From a virus, in IMG/VR virus record IMGVR_UViG_3300021225_000305, positions 1-58,299 of that record: a stretch of DNA of 58,299 nucleotides. One strand, 5' to 3'. A program made the position numbers and the translations under genes. The notes below the pieces were generated by a model. It did not search any database. It was given only the letters and a program-made list of their open reading frames with translations, and was not told where the DNA came from. Shown here piece by piece: positions 22,189 to 28,393 of this stretch (position 1 is its first letter; the number at the start of each line of letters is the position of its first letter).

Positions 22189-22377
22189 ATGCTGACGCAG
22201 GATTTGAGACGTTTACGTAAGTTACATGGTGTGAGCTTATGTTCCCTAGCTGGTGTGGTTGGGAAGAGTGGTGCGTGGTTGAGTCGTGTTGAGCGGGGCT
22301 TGATTGACGTGTCCTTTGGGGATATGTGTTCCATGATCTCCCACTTGGGCTATCGGATTAATGTGGTACTGGGGTAG
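22189..22377 (+). CDS. Small XRE-type helix-turn-helix protein
   Basis: 62 residues, essentially only the DNA-binding domain: LRRLRKLHGVSLCSLAGVVG, then KSGAWLSRVERG as recognition helix, and a final strand (GYRINVVLG). It starts one base after the PP-loop gene stop. Palindromic sites lie in the non-coding region just downstream and are candidate targets. Confidence 0.75.
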   Translation: MLTQDLRRLRKLHGVSLCSLAGVVGKSGAWLSRVERGLIDVSFGDMCSMISHLGYRINVVLG

Positions 22378-22479
22378 GGGGTGGTATCGCAAAATGCGTT
22401 TCTTGCATAGTGCTAAACCTATCGATATCGAGTGGCTTAAAAAAATTTTTTCTCTGGAGTGTCGACTGCGTGTCTACAG
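22378..22479. other. Start of the 22.4-22.96 kb non-coding control region
   Basis: No gene is visible from 22378 to 22959. This first part has a G-rich run after the XRE stop, short near-repeats of CGCAAAATGCG, and an AAAAAATTTTTT tract (22439-22451). The repeated elements further on are listed separately. Confidence 0.5.
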
Positions 22480-22564
22480 TTGGGTAGTTTTGCTAACCAA
22501 CCTGTGATAAACTGTCACGCTTTGGGTAGTGGTACTAACCAGTTGGTTACAATTACTAACCATC
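22480..22564. repeat. Three spaced palindromic operator/iteron sites
   Basis: TTGGGTAG-N5-CTAACCAA (22480-22500), TTGGGTAG-N5-CTAACCAG (22522-22542) and TTGGTTA-N7-TAACCAT (about 22543-22563) share the dyad TTGGkTA...TAACCA. Their centres are about 42 and 22 bp apart, near whole helical turns, so a bound protein would sit on one face. Likely sites for the adjacent XRE protein or a replication initiator. Confidence 0.65.
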
Positions 22565-22609
22565 TGGATGGTGTCAACTAAATGGTGCAGGAAACTTGAC
22601 ATTTCATCC

Positions 22610-22632
22610 CTGATGTTCATTTTTTAACATCA
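22610..22632. repeat. Hairpin TGATGTT / AACATCA
   Basis: A perfect 7-bp inverted repeat with a T-rich loop inside the control region. It could be a weak terminator or an extruding hairpin. Confidence 0.45.
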
Positions 22633-22726
22633 AAGCTATTTGTCTATCACATTTCACTTAATTTGACACTCTATATGTAGATGCGTGTAATATTTGGAAA
22701 AATTCATGCAGTAATTCGGCAGGATT

Positions 22727-22760
22727 CCGAGTTTGGCCATGTTTTGTTACCGAGTTTGGC
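22727..22760 (+). repeat. Direct repeat CCGAGTTTGGC
   Basis: An exact 11-base repeat at 22727-22737 and 22750-22760, 23 bp apart, between the palindromes and the DnaA-box-like sites. Confidence 0.6.
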
Positions 22761-22790
22761 ATTTTGCGCCTACTTTTCACGCTATGCGCC

Positions 22791-22840
22791 TGTGGATTAT
22801 TTTCCACTAAGAGCCTGATTCTGGTGATTATTTTCCACAA
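22791..22840. repeat. Repeated GATTATTTTCCAC with DnaA-box-like sequence
   Basis: GATTATTTTCCAC occurs at 22795-22807 and 22826-22838, 31 bp (three helical turns) apart. Each contains TTTTCCAC(T/A), one base from the DnaA box TTATCCACA in the second copy. The opposite-strand TGTGGATTA (22791-22799) is also one mismatch from a DnaA box. The phage encodes a DnaA domain IV-like protein at 30926, so this is a candidate origin. Confidence 0.5.
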
Positions 22841-22844
22841 TATC

Positions 22845-22873
22845 TGTCGCAAATAAATACTATACTTGCGACA
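22845..22873. promoter_or_regulatory. Perfect inverted repeat around a promoter-like box
   Basis: TGTCGCAA (22845-22852) and TTGCGACA (22866-22873) form an 8-bp perfect inverted repeat with a 13-base spacer. TATACTTG (22861-22868), close to the TAnnTTTG box, overlaps the right arm. A repressor bound here would block transcription. TGTCCG/CGGACA (22915-22933) and TGTTAT/ATAACA palindromes follow before the stop of the 22960 gene. Confidence 0.6.
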
Positions 22874-22959
22874 AACATTTGCCAGTAAACCGCTTCTACT
22901 GTCCTTTGTTGGTTGTCCGTTTATATCGGACAGGTGTTATTTATAACATCTAGCTCATA

Positions 22960-23526
22960 TTAATCCTTTTTATTCCTGACTCTTTGACCAGCAACTTTTG
23001 TTTTTATTTCTTCTGCTTTAAGAGCTAGTACACATTTTATTAAAACATGAAGTCCAACACCTGATCCATTTTCAAGTTGTATTAATGTAGATCTTGCTAC
23101 TCCCATTCTTTTTGCCATATCCTCTTGGGTTATTTTTCTATATAACCTTTCAGTTTTAACTATATGGGGTATATTACTTACTATTCTATATAGTTCCTCA
23201 AAGTCTCTACCATCTTGGTCGGACCTTGTTTGAACTAATTCATTAGGGAGGAACTGCACATTTAAAAGATTTGGGTTAATGTCGTGGTAGTATGCTATCC
23301 AGTATTTTTCTCTAATTGCTAGGTCATCAAGATTCTCTACCTCTTCTATGATATCTATTTTAGGGTATAGCCAATTCTCCTCCAGCATTTTCACCCATTC
23401 ATTTACATGAGTAGAGTGTGAGTTGGTTAAATGTTGCAGAGGTCTTTTCTCACCTACTGTGCTTTTACCTATATACTGGTAGACATCGTTTCTTGGATCT
23501 CGTAGTCCGTAAATTATGTTCTTCAT
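22960..23526 (-). CDS. GIY-YIG nuclease domain fused to XRE helix-turn-helix
   Basis: 188 residues from ATG 23526; the longer ORF start at 23580 lies upstream of the promoter. The N-terminus NIIYGLRDPRNDVYQYIGKST is a GIY-YIG motif (IYG...YIG). A catalytic-type Glu lies in IREKYWIAYY and Asn in NPNLLN. The C-terminal third holds an XRE HTH (ITQEDMAKRMGVARSTLIQL), ending in a basic tail. Fusing a strand-cutting domain to a regulator-type DNA reader suggests a self-regulated homing-type or defence nuclease. A palindrome overlaps its promoter. Confidence 0.8.
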   Translation of the reverse strand: MKNIIYGLRDPRNDVYQYIGKSTVGEKRPLQHLTNSHSTHVNEWVKMLEENWLYPKIDIIEEVENLDDLAIREKYWIAYYHDINPNLLNVQFLPNELVQTRSDQDGRDFEELYRIVSNIPHIVKTERLYRKITQEDMAKRMGVARSTLIQLENGSGVGLHVLIKCVLALKAEEIKTKVAGQRVRNKKD

Positions 23527-23549
23527 TATCAAATGTATTAAATATAATA

Positions 23550-23570
23550 CAAAGGTATGAAATGTCATAC
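23550..23570 (-). promoter_or_regulatory. Promoter TACCTTTG with overlapping palindromic operator
   Basis: TACCTTTG (23557-23550, minus strand) is the -7 box 23 bases before the ATG at 23526. GTATGA-AATG-TCATAC (23555-23570) is a perfect 6-bp inverted repeat overlapping the box, an ideal autoregulatory site for the HTH half of the encoded protein. Confidence 0.65.
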
Positions 23571-23723
23571 AAATAAACAAGTGGATTCACACTATAATGT
23601 GATTTAGCTCGTAACATTTTTACATGTGTTTTTGTTACGAAAAGTCATGGAATTCTTGGACAAAAAAAATCCAGAGGTAAAACTATGTCTTGACAATTTT
23701 TGAAGTCGTGATTATTTGTCACG

Positions 23724-23924
23724 CTATCCCTTGACGATCTCCTTGAGTTGTGTGAGGATGTCTGTTTGTGTCTGTCCCCAAAACATATCGCAGGTTCCGT
23801 CCTCCTTGATTGGAGGATCTACAAAATAGCTTTGAGCGTATTCATTAGCAGGTGCTGTAAATCGGAAGCACTTCTCCTTATGAGGGCAAGACTCCCCTGG
23901 ATCGCATTTAGTTATATCACTCAT
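23724..23924 (-). CDS. Small Cys-rich protein, 66 aa
   Basis: 66 residues from ATG 23924, which has the ribosome site GGAGGTG and overlaps the previous TGA. Cys at residues 7, 13, 19 and 45 (KCDPGESCPHKEKC...GTCDMFW) could bind zinc or an iron-sulfur cluster. Last gene of the 25.3-23.7 kb group. About 140 non-coding bases separate it from the GIY-YIG gene promoter. Confidence 0.65.
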   Translation of the reverse strand: MSDITKCDPGESCPHKEKCFRFTAPANEYAQSYFVDPPIKEDGTCDMFWGQTQTDILTQLKEIVKG

Positions 23925-24138
23925 CTGCACCTCCTGTTTGATATTGGTTACCTTTTTGCTCGATAGCATCTAATACTCTAAACAATGGAACTAAGATTGT
24001 CCCATTTGTGTACACCTCTTTGCTATCCTTGAAGTTGTAGTCCATGATAAAGTCTATGATCTTAAGCTGCTCTTCATCAGTAATGTATTTGAGTCTACTT
24101 TTGATAGATATATCTTCTTTGATCTCTTCTTTACTCAT
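23917..24138 (-). CDS. Small early protein, 73 aa
   Basis: 73 residues from ATG 24138, preceded by GGAGGTGG. Charged and helical (MSKEEIKEDISIKSRLKYI). It ends in TGGADE, whose codons form the ribosome site of the next gene. Not recognised. Confidence 0.65.
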   Translation of the reverse strand: MSKEEIKEDISIKSRLKYITDEEQLKIIDFIMDYNFKDSKEVYTNGTILVPLFRVLDAIEQKGNQYQTGGADE

Positions 24139-24247
24139 CTCCACCTCCTTTAGACCTCTCATCAAGATAGTCTTGAACTCTTGTCACTAATAGGTACATT
24201 ATTGGTATGGATAGACAAAGCGTTGTAGCATCTATAAGTAGTTTCAT
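24131..24247 (-). CDS. Very small membrane protein, 38 aa
   Basis: MKLLIDATTLCLSIPIMYLL starts a 38-residue protein with one membrane segment and a charged tail ending SKGGGDE. It has a GGAGGTGGAG ribosome site and overlaps both neighbours by stop/start fusion. Its reality is supported by the exact coupling. Confidence 0.6.
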   Translation of the reverse strand: MKLLIDATTLCLSIPIMYLLVTRVQDYLDERSKGGGDE

Positions 24248-24495
24248 TCTCCACCTCCTTTGATTTTATCTCTCATCCATTTAGCACCACTTCTGAAACT
24301 ATTTGAAGAACCATTCTCAATGTAGTGAGTTGCTTCATCATCTATCTCCTCCTCCGTTGGTAGTTCTATTGGGGTTACTAATTCAAGTATATCATCTGCA
24401 GCATCGTCAGTGGAGTATCCATAATACATTGTAAGTAGATTTAAGATAATGCAGATTTCTTCTCTTAACTCTTTTTTTGTATATAACTTACTCAT
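24244..24495 (-). CDS. Small early protein, 83 aa
   Basis: 83 residues from ATG 24495. The C-terminus is SGAKWMRDKIKGGGE, a pattern common in phage early proteins that end in a W-hRDKI helix. Acidic middle. The ribosome site GGAGGT lies in the 3' end of the HNH gene. Function unknown. Confidence 0.65.
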   Translation of the reverse strand: MSKLYTKKELREEICIILNLLTMYYGYSTDDAADDILELVTPIELPTEEEIDDEATHYIENGSSNSFRSGAKWMRDKIKGGGE

Positions 24496-25090
24496 TGTTA
24501 CCTCCAAATGTTTCGTTAAACTTATTATATTTTTTTAAATTATCTGTTGCCCACATAGGTTGAAAGTTTGTGTAATGATTTAAAGAAATTACTTCAGATT
24601 CATTATTAGCTAAAGATATTGGTTTTATATGATCTAAGTGCCATTCTCCATGATTTTCCCAACTCATACCTTCTTTAAATTTACTAGATATATATTTTAT
24701 AAAAAAATCATAGTCGCAACCAAGTATATCAAATGCTTTAGATTTTTTTGAGTAACCTTGTTTAGTTATTGAGATTCTAATCAATGTTCTTAGTCTATTT
24801 TTAAATCTAAAAAAATCATCTGACTTGAGCCTTTCTTGCTGGTACTTTTTGCCATAACCTGTTTTAACATTCCACTCTTTAGATTTCTTATTATAATAAT
24901 CTCTATTGTTAGAACGATATTTTTTTTGATACTCAAGTATTTTCCCTCTATTTTCAAGATGATGTTTTTTAGACCTTTGTTTTATACAATCTTTGCATCC
25001 TGAACTAAAGCCATCACTATTTTTCTTATCTAAATAGAAGAAACTTGTCTCCTTAACTAAGGTGCATATATGACACTTTTTATTGTTCAT
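24488..25090 (-). CDS. HNH homing-type endonuclease
   Basis: 200 residues from ATG 25090 (another ATG at 25099); the longer ORF start overlaps the upstream gene. The N-terminus has a zinc knuckle pair, CHIC (residues 5-8) and CKDC, then a Lys/Arg/Tyr-rich DNA-binding middle. The C-terminal HNH core is EWHLDHIKPISLA ... HYTNFQPMWATDNLKK. It is more AT-rich than its neighbours. It begins at the 3' end of a small gene of the NSVDWLI family and ends with codons that supply the ribosome site of the next gene, as expected for a mobile nuclease gene settled in a coupled operon. Confidence 0.85.
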   Translation of the reverse strand: MNNKKCHICTLVKETSFFYLDKKNSDGFSSGCKDCIKQRSKKHHLENRGKILEYQKKYRSNNRDYYNKKSKEWNVKTGYGKKYQQERLKSDDFFRFKNRLRTLIRISITKQGYSKKSKAFDILGCDYDFFIKYISSKFKEGMSWENHGEWHLDHIKPISLANNESEVISLNHYTNFQPMWATDNLKKYNKFNETFGGNNE

Positions 25091-25325
25091 AATGTTCATA
25101 ATGTTCGTTATAGTATTGTTCTGCATTTCTGTGGTAAAATGTTTCCTTTGATTGTTGGTCGCTCCTGCCTTCTCGATAAGATTCTTGAACCTCCTCCTTG
25201 TGCATTGCTTTGGCTTGTTTAACAATTGAATTATATTTTTTTACACCAACTACCATAGCAATTCTATTGTTTTCTCCCTCTAATTGCTCTATAAGATAAT
25301 CTATACTATTTTGTTTCTTTTCCAT
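25080..25325 (-). CDS. Small early protein, NSVDWLI family
   Basis: 81 residues. The start KKQNSIDYLIEQL and the middle KQAKAMHKEEVQES match the genes at 14429 and 26204. The C-terminus (YYNEHYEHYEQ) lacks the KGGxxE ending of the 14429 copy. The HNH gene begins within its last codons, so its 3' end may have been replaced by the HNH insertion. Confidence 0.7.
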   Translation of the reverse strand: MEKKQNSIDYLIEQLEGENNRIAMVVGVKKYNSIVKQAKAMHKEEVQESYREGRSDQQSKETFYHRNAEQYYNEHYEHYEQ

Positions 25326-25330
25326 AATTT

Positions 25331-25483
25331 TTATTTTTTAGTTAAGTACACGTAAGTAACAATCACAAGTGCAATTAGTGATATTACCGTTGAAAGTTGA
25401 GGGTAAACAATCATCATTGATGACAAGAATAGTATTGCAATTGCAAATGCTACCGATAATAAAAACGCTTTAATTTTGTTCAT
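25331..25483 (-). CDS. Small two-segment membrane protein, 50 aa
   Basis: MNKIKAFLLSVAFAIAILFL starts a 50-residue protein with two hydrophobic helices (about 5-27 and 30-47) ending YLTKK. It has a promoter box at 25519. Function unknown. Confidence 0.6.
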   Translation of the reverse strand: MNKIKAFLLSVAFAIAILFLSSMMIVYPQLSTVISLIALVIVTYVYLTKK

Positions 25484-25518
25484 AGATTATTTATTTGATT
25501 TAGTTATTGTGTGTTTTG

Positions 25519-25526
25519 CAAATATA
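25519..25526 (-). promoter_or_regulatory. Promoter -7 box TATATTTG (leftward)
   Basis: TATATTTG on the minus strand, 35 bases before the ATG at 25483. It is the start of the group running down to 23724. Confidence 0.55.
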
Positions 25527-25592
25527 TTAACATTTTTGGAATTATTGCAATACGTATTTCTACGTATTAATCTGCCCATACCCAGTATCCGA

Positions 25593-25835
25593 TCATTCTA
25601 TTGTTAAATTATCTTCTTGCAACATCTCTCTAAGGACCTCTCTTAAACGATAGCACACATCCATTTCAGCTTCTGTTGCCTCTCCATTACCTTGTAGTGC
25701 AGCTCCGTGTTTATGCACGCTGCGGAGTTTCTGGTCGAGTTCCCAGAGGAGCATCTTGTACTTATGTCCATCGAGGGCTGTACGCAGTTCTTCTGCCTCC
25801 TCTACTCGGTCAAATTCTATTGTTACCTTGCTCAT
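25593..25835 (-). CDS. Small early protein, 80 aa
   Basis: 80 residues from ATG 25835; an upstream in-frame ATG at 25883 lies inside the previous gene. Helical and charged (EFDRVEEAEELRTALDGHKY), ending with an acidic helix. This style is common in phage early regions, but the role is unknown. Confidence 0.65.
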   Translation of the reverse strand: MSKVTIEFDRVEEAEELRTALDGHKYKMLLWELDQKLRSVHKHGAALQGNGEATEAEMDVCYRLREVLREMLQEDNLTIE

Positions 25836-26022
25836 AGCTTTTAGTTTTAATAACATAATGGAGATAGTGAGGCTCGTGTGCATGAGGCCTGTCGTGATAA
25901 GTCACCCAAAAGCCGATTATCTCAATATCTTTTTCATTGCAATCCTTTATAAACTGTTCATGCTCTGCTGTGCCTTGAGTTCCAGTATGGAATTTAACAT
26001 GCTCTATTTTTGTTTCTTTCAT
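25810..26022 (-). CDS. Small early protein, 70 aa
   Basis: 70 residues. His-rich centre and end (HVKFHTG, YHDRPHAHEPHYLHYV) that could bind a metal. Overlaps both neighbours. Not recognised. Confidence 0.6.
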   Translation of the reverse strand: MKETKIEHVKFHTGTQGTAEHEQFIKDCNEKDIEIIGFWVTYHDRPHAHEPHYLHYVIKTKSYEQGNNRI

Positions 26023-26201
26023 AGCTTTTCTATTTCTTGTTTAACTTCTTCCCAGTATATAAACTGATTTTCTGCTGCTGTCAAATCAAATATAACTATT
26101 GAATTTATTATCTCGTCTACTGCAATTAAGGCGCATTGCTTTGCATCTAGATAGATCCAATACTTGTCGACTAGTTCCTTTGCCTTTAATTTAGGTGTCA
26201 T
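26019..26201 (-). CDS. Small conserved-style phage protein, 60 aa
   Basis: 60 residues (KAKELVDKYWIYLDAKQCAL...YWEEVKQEIEKL). The KELVDKY and AKQCALIAVDEII elements recur in small proteins of Bacteroidota phages. It overlaps 26022 by four bases. Function unknown. Confidence 0.7.
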   Translation of the reverse strand: MTPKLKAKELVDKYWIYLDAKQCALIAVDEIINSIVIFDLTAAENQFIYWEEVKQEIEKL

Positions 26202-26203
26202 GA

Positions 26204-26422
26204 TTACTCAAATGTGTTTGTGTAGTATTCCTCAAATTGCTTTTCGAAGATCTTTTTTAGGCGAGGGACTTTAGTCACATGAGCGAGGTATAGGTCCTTC
26301 ATCTCCTGCTTATGCAACTCCTTCATCTCCTTGAGTACGGCATTCCACTCCCACTTATCCTTTGGAGTTTCCCATAGTATTTCGAAGAGGGCATCTACCG
26401 AGGTTTGCTTCTTGTTACTCAT
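26204..26422 (-). CDS. Small early protein, NSVDWLI family
   Basis: 72 residues. KKQTSVDALFEIL plus a central MKELHKQEMKD helix places it with 14429 and 25080. The gene begins 16 bases after the tRNA-like element at 26438-26573. Function unknown. Confidence 0.65.
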   Translation of the reverse strand: MSNKKQTSVDALFEILWETPKDKWEWNAVLKEMKELHKQEMKDLYLAHVTKVPRLKKIFEKQFEEYYTNTFE

Positions 26423-26437
26423 GCTTTTTATTTTAGC

Positions 26438-26573
26438 AAGGGAGACAGGTTATAACCCTGCACGATAACACTCACTGGAAAGGCTATAACAGGTGGTCCT
26501 GCTTATACCTTAGGTAATCCTATTATGTGTTATCTATCTTACCTCCTTAGCGTCTTTATTCCGCCACTCCCCT
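26438..26573 (-). ncRNA. Structured RNA with tRNA-Leu-like ends
   Basis: On the minus strand AGGGGAG (26573-26567) pairs with CTCCCTT (26444-26438) as a 7-bp acceptor-like helix. TGGCGGAATAAAGACGC resembles the D arm of tRNA-Leu, and GCAGG-GTTATAA-CCTGT forms a 5-bp T-arm-like hairpin. Between them lies about 75 nt with AGGTAA/TTACCT and CAGG-ACCA-CCTG hairpins, where a tRNA would have the anticodon and variable arms. Total 136 nt. It could be a tRNA with an insertion, a decayed tRNA, or a mimic. Confidence 0.35.
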
Positions 26574-26687
26574 ATGTGCCTTTTTAAACGACATCGAGAA
26601 GGCTAACTCTATCTCCTATACGATGAGAACAGTTACTTTAGCTTGTGTCAGAGGCTTACTGTGTTTTACGATCCACCGCGCTTGTGG
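26574..26687 (-). other. Non-coding segment upstream of the tRNA-Leu-like element
   Basis: No ORF is visible. On the minus strand GCTAA/TTAGC encloses TCTC/GAGA, suggesting another hairpin. Together with 26438-26573 this gives a 265-nt structured spacer between two small genes. Confidence 0.4.
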
Positions 26688-26789
26688 CTATTTCAGTTTC
26701 TCTTTCTTATTCATTTGAGAGAGTACCCACGTCAAAACTTCTAACTTAATCTCATCGGATAGATCCTCGCTAAAGGTCTTGCGGAGCAT
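26688..26789 (-). CDS. Very small early protein, 33 aa
   Basis: MLRKTFSEDLSDEIKLEVLT starts a 33-residue helical ORF ending NKKEKLK. It begins four bases after the stop of the 26794 gene. Weak but plausible. Confidence 0.4.
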   Translation of the reverse strand: MLRKTFSEDLSDEIKLEVLTWVLSQMNKKEKLK

Positions 26790-26793
26790 TTTC

Positions 26794-27069
26794 TCATACA
26801 CCAGCTGCTTCACTATCTTCATCTATATCCTTTTGTTCTAGTGAGGCACGGAATAATCTTGCGTAATTTTGAAAATCAGGATTGTCTCTCAGTTCTGTTA
26901 AATGAGGATAAATTGCAGAGTCCGATAATTGGCCTGTTAGATTTTTTACAGACTCAATAATTTCTTCATTGCTTGATTCTATATTGAGAGCTAATAGTTC
27001 AACTATCAATTTTTCAAATGATTCAGCAAAGGCTTCTACACCACCGCTTGTTAAATTTAATTGTTTCAT
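26794..27069 (-). CDS. Unknown acidic helical protein, 91 aa
   Basis: 91 residues, acidic and helical (GGVEAFAESFEKLIVELLAL), ending DEDSEAAGV. It has its own promoter (27085). Not recognised. Confidence 0.65.
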   Translation of the reverse strand: MKQLNLTSGGVEAFAESFEKLIVELLALNIESSNEEIIESVKNLTGQLSDSAIYPHLTELRDNPDFQNYARLFRASLEQKDIDEDSEAAGV

Positions 27070-27084
27070 TTTGTATTATTTTCA

Positions 27085-27092
27085 CAAATGTA
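27085..27092 (-). promoter_or_regulatory. Promoter -7 box TACATTTG (leftward)
   Basis: TACATTTG on the minus strand, 15 bases before the ATG at 27069. Confidence 0.6.
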
Positions 27093-27134
27093 CGAAATAC
27101 GTAAAACAATATACAAATTAAGTTATTAACAATT

Positions 27135-27296
27135 TTAAATATTATTGGGAAGTTTGTATTCCTCTCCTGAGTCGAGACTAGACTTATAATCTTTGATTAT
27201 GTCGCATAGGAGTGGCTTTTTACCGATCTGAGAGCAGCCCAATTGGTGAGCGTTATAGTACCCACATTCAGGGCATTTGCTTTTTTGCTTTTTCAT
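27135..27296 (-). CDS. Small zinc-knuckle protein, 53 aa
   Basis: 53 residues (MKKQKSKCPECGYYNAHQLG, then CSQIG and LLCDIIKDY). Four Cys (CPEC, later two single Cys) suggest a zinc site. Below usual length cut-offs, but composition and position support it. The plus-strand promoter of the 27351 gene lies just beyond its start. Confidence 0.6.
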   Translation of the reverse strand: MKKQKSKCPECGYYNAHQLGCSQIGKKPLLCDIIKDYKSSLDSGEEYKLPNNI

Positions 27297-27321
27297 GGCT
27301 GCAATTTACATTTTTTTCTTA

Positions 27322-27329
27322 TATCTTTG
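27322..27329 (+). promoter_or_regulatory. Promoter -7 box TATCTTTG
   Basis: TATCTTTG, 21 bases before ATG 27351. It heads the rightward cluster of lysine-rich small genes. Confidence 0.65.
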
Positions 27330-27350
27330 TTTGTATAAATAAAAAATAAA

Positions 27351-27773
27351 ATGGACAAGCCTCGTAATGGAAGAGAGAGTGTAAAAAGCCCTCTTAAGTA
27401 CAACAAACAAACTGGAGTTCTTACAAAGGGTAAGACTACCTTAGACACTAATACAGGTGAGCAGGTAAAGAAAAGTTTATCTGTTACCATGCCTTGGAAG
27501 AAGGGAACAGGTAAGGATCGTTTCTACAGTATGAAAGAGGTTAGCTCTTTAGCTGGAGGGGAGAAGAAAGTTCTTAAGTCGAGAGAAGTTAAAGTAGATA
27601 ATAAAGGAAAAAAGATCAAGACTAAGGTTGATGGTAATGTAACTATGGTTAAGACAAAGACTCCTGGAGCAAAAACTCGTATCTCTATTACTGACTCTGC
27701 TACAGGAAGAAAATACTCAGCTAAGAATGCAATAGCTGCCAATAGAAAGGCTAATAAATTAAAGAGATCATAA
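27351..27773 (+). CDS. Lysine-rich protein, 140 aa
   Basis: About one residue in four is Lys or Arg, spread through the chain (KKVLKSREVKVDNKGKKIK), with a C-terminal NRKANKLKRS. Low hydrophobicity, no membrane segment. First of four tightly packed basic genes on the plus strand inside the leftward region. Binding of DNA or packaging into the virion is inferred from charge. Confidence 0.65.
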   Translation: MDKPRNGRESVKSPLKYNKQTGVLTKGKTTLDTNTGEQVKKSLSVTMPWKKGTGKDRFYSMKEVSSLAGGEKKVLKSREVKVDNKGKKIKTKVDGNVTMVKTKTPGAKTRISITDSATGRKYSAKNAIAANRKANKLKRS

Positions 27774-27776
27774 GAC

Positions 27777-27911
27777 ATGGCAAAGGTTCAGGCTGCTACT
27801 AATTTTAAAAAGAAGCCGAAGGTTAAAAGACCTGGCGTACACGCTAAGACAAAAATGTCTAGCTGCAAGACTTCTAAGAATTATGTTAAACCATATAGAT
27901 CACAAGGATAA
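27777..27911 (+). CDS. Lysine-rich small protein, 44 aa
   Basis: MAKVQAATNFKKKPKVKRPG starts a 44-residue ORF ending at TAA 27911, whose last A begins the next ATG. Strongly basic. Part of the basic gene cluster. Confidence 0.6.
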   Translation: MAKVQAATNFKKKPKVKRPGVHAKTKMSSCKTSKNYVKPYRSQG

Positions 27912-28216
27912 TGAAAGACTCAAGATTAATACGAGCAGGGGTTGCTGGTTTTAACAAACCAAAGAGGACTCCAGGACATCCTAAGAAGAGTCATATTGTT
28001 GTAGCAAAAGAGGGAGAGACTATTAAGACTATTCGCTTTGGACAACAAGGTGTGAAGACTAATCAAACTGCTGGACAGAGAGAGGCGTTTAAATCACGTC
28101 ACGCTAAGAATATATCTAAAGGCAAATTGAGTGCCGCTTACTGGGCCGATAAAGTGAAATGGAGTCCAAGTAAGACAGCTCAACCTAAAAATAAAAAATG
28201 GGTAAAAGGATCATGA
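27911..28216 (+). CDS. Lysine/arginine-rich protein, 101 aa
   Basis: A basic protein with GFNKPKRTPGHPKKSH, then IRFGQQGVKTNQTAG and a C-terminal WADKVKWSPSK. The Gly-Gln-Gln-Gly and Trp-rich end are distinctive. Some Bacteroidota phage genomes carry similar DUF-level proteins; no function known to me. It overlaps its neighbours. Confidence 0.65.
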   Translation: MKDSRLIRAGVAGFNKPKRTPGHPKKSHIVVAKEGETIKTIRFGQQGVKTNQTAGQREAFKSRHAKNISKGKLSAAYWADKVKWSPSKTAQPKNKKWVKGS

Positions 28217-28368
28217 AAAAAGTAAATAAGTTGGGAGTTGAGAACTCCCTATGGAACAATATCCGTAAAAAGGCAGAGATAAATAAAAAGACTGGAGCTA
28301 AACCAAAGGCTCCTACTGCCGCTATGATAAAACAGGAAAAAAAGATTAAGAGTAAAAAGAAAAAGTAA
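28213..28368 (+). CDS. Lysine-rich small protein, 51 aa
   Basis: MKKVNKLGVENSLWNNIRKK starts a 51-residue ORF ending in a Lys tail (KIKSKKKK). The ATG overlaps the preceding TGA. Last of the four basic genes. Confidence 0.6.
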   Translation: MKKVNKLGVENSLWNNIRKKAEINKKTGAKPKAPTAAMIKQEKKIKSKKKK

Positions 28369-28376
28369 TATCTTTG
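28369..28376 (+). promoter_or_regulatory. Promoter -7 box TATCTTTG
   Basis: TATCTTTG begins directly after the previous stop and lies 17 bases before ATG 28394, giving that gene its own transcript. Confidence 0.6.
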
Positions 28377-28393
28377 TTTAAACATTTTATACC

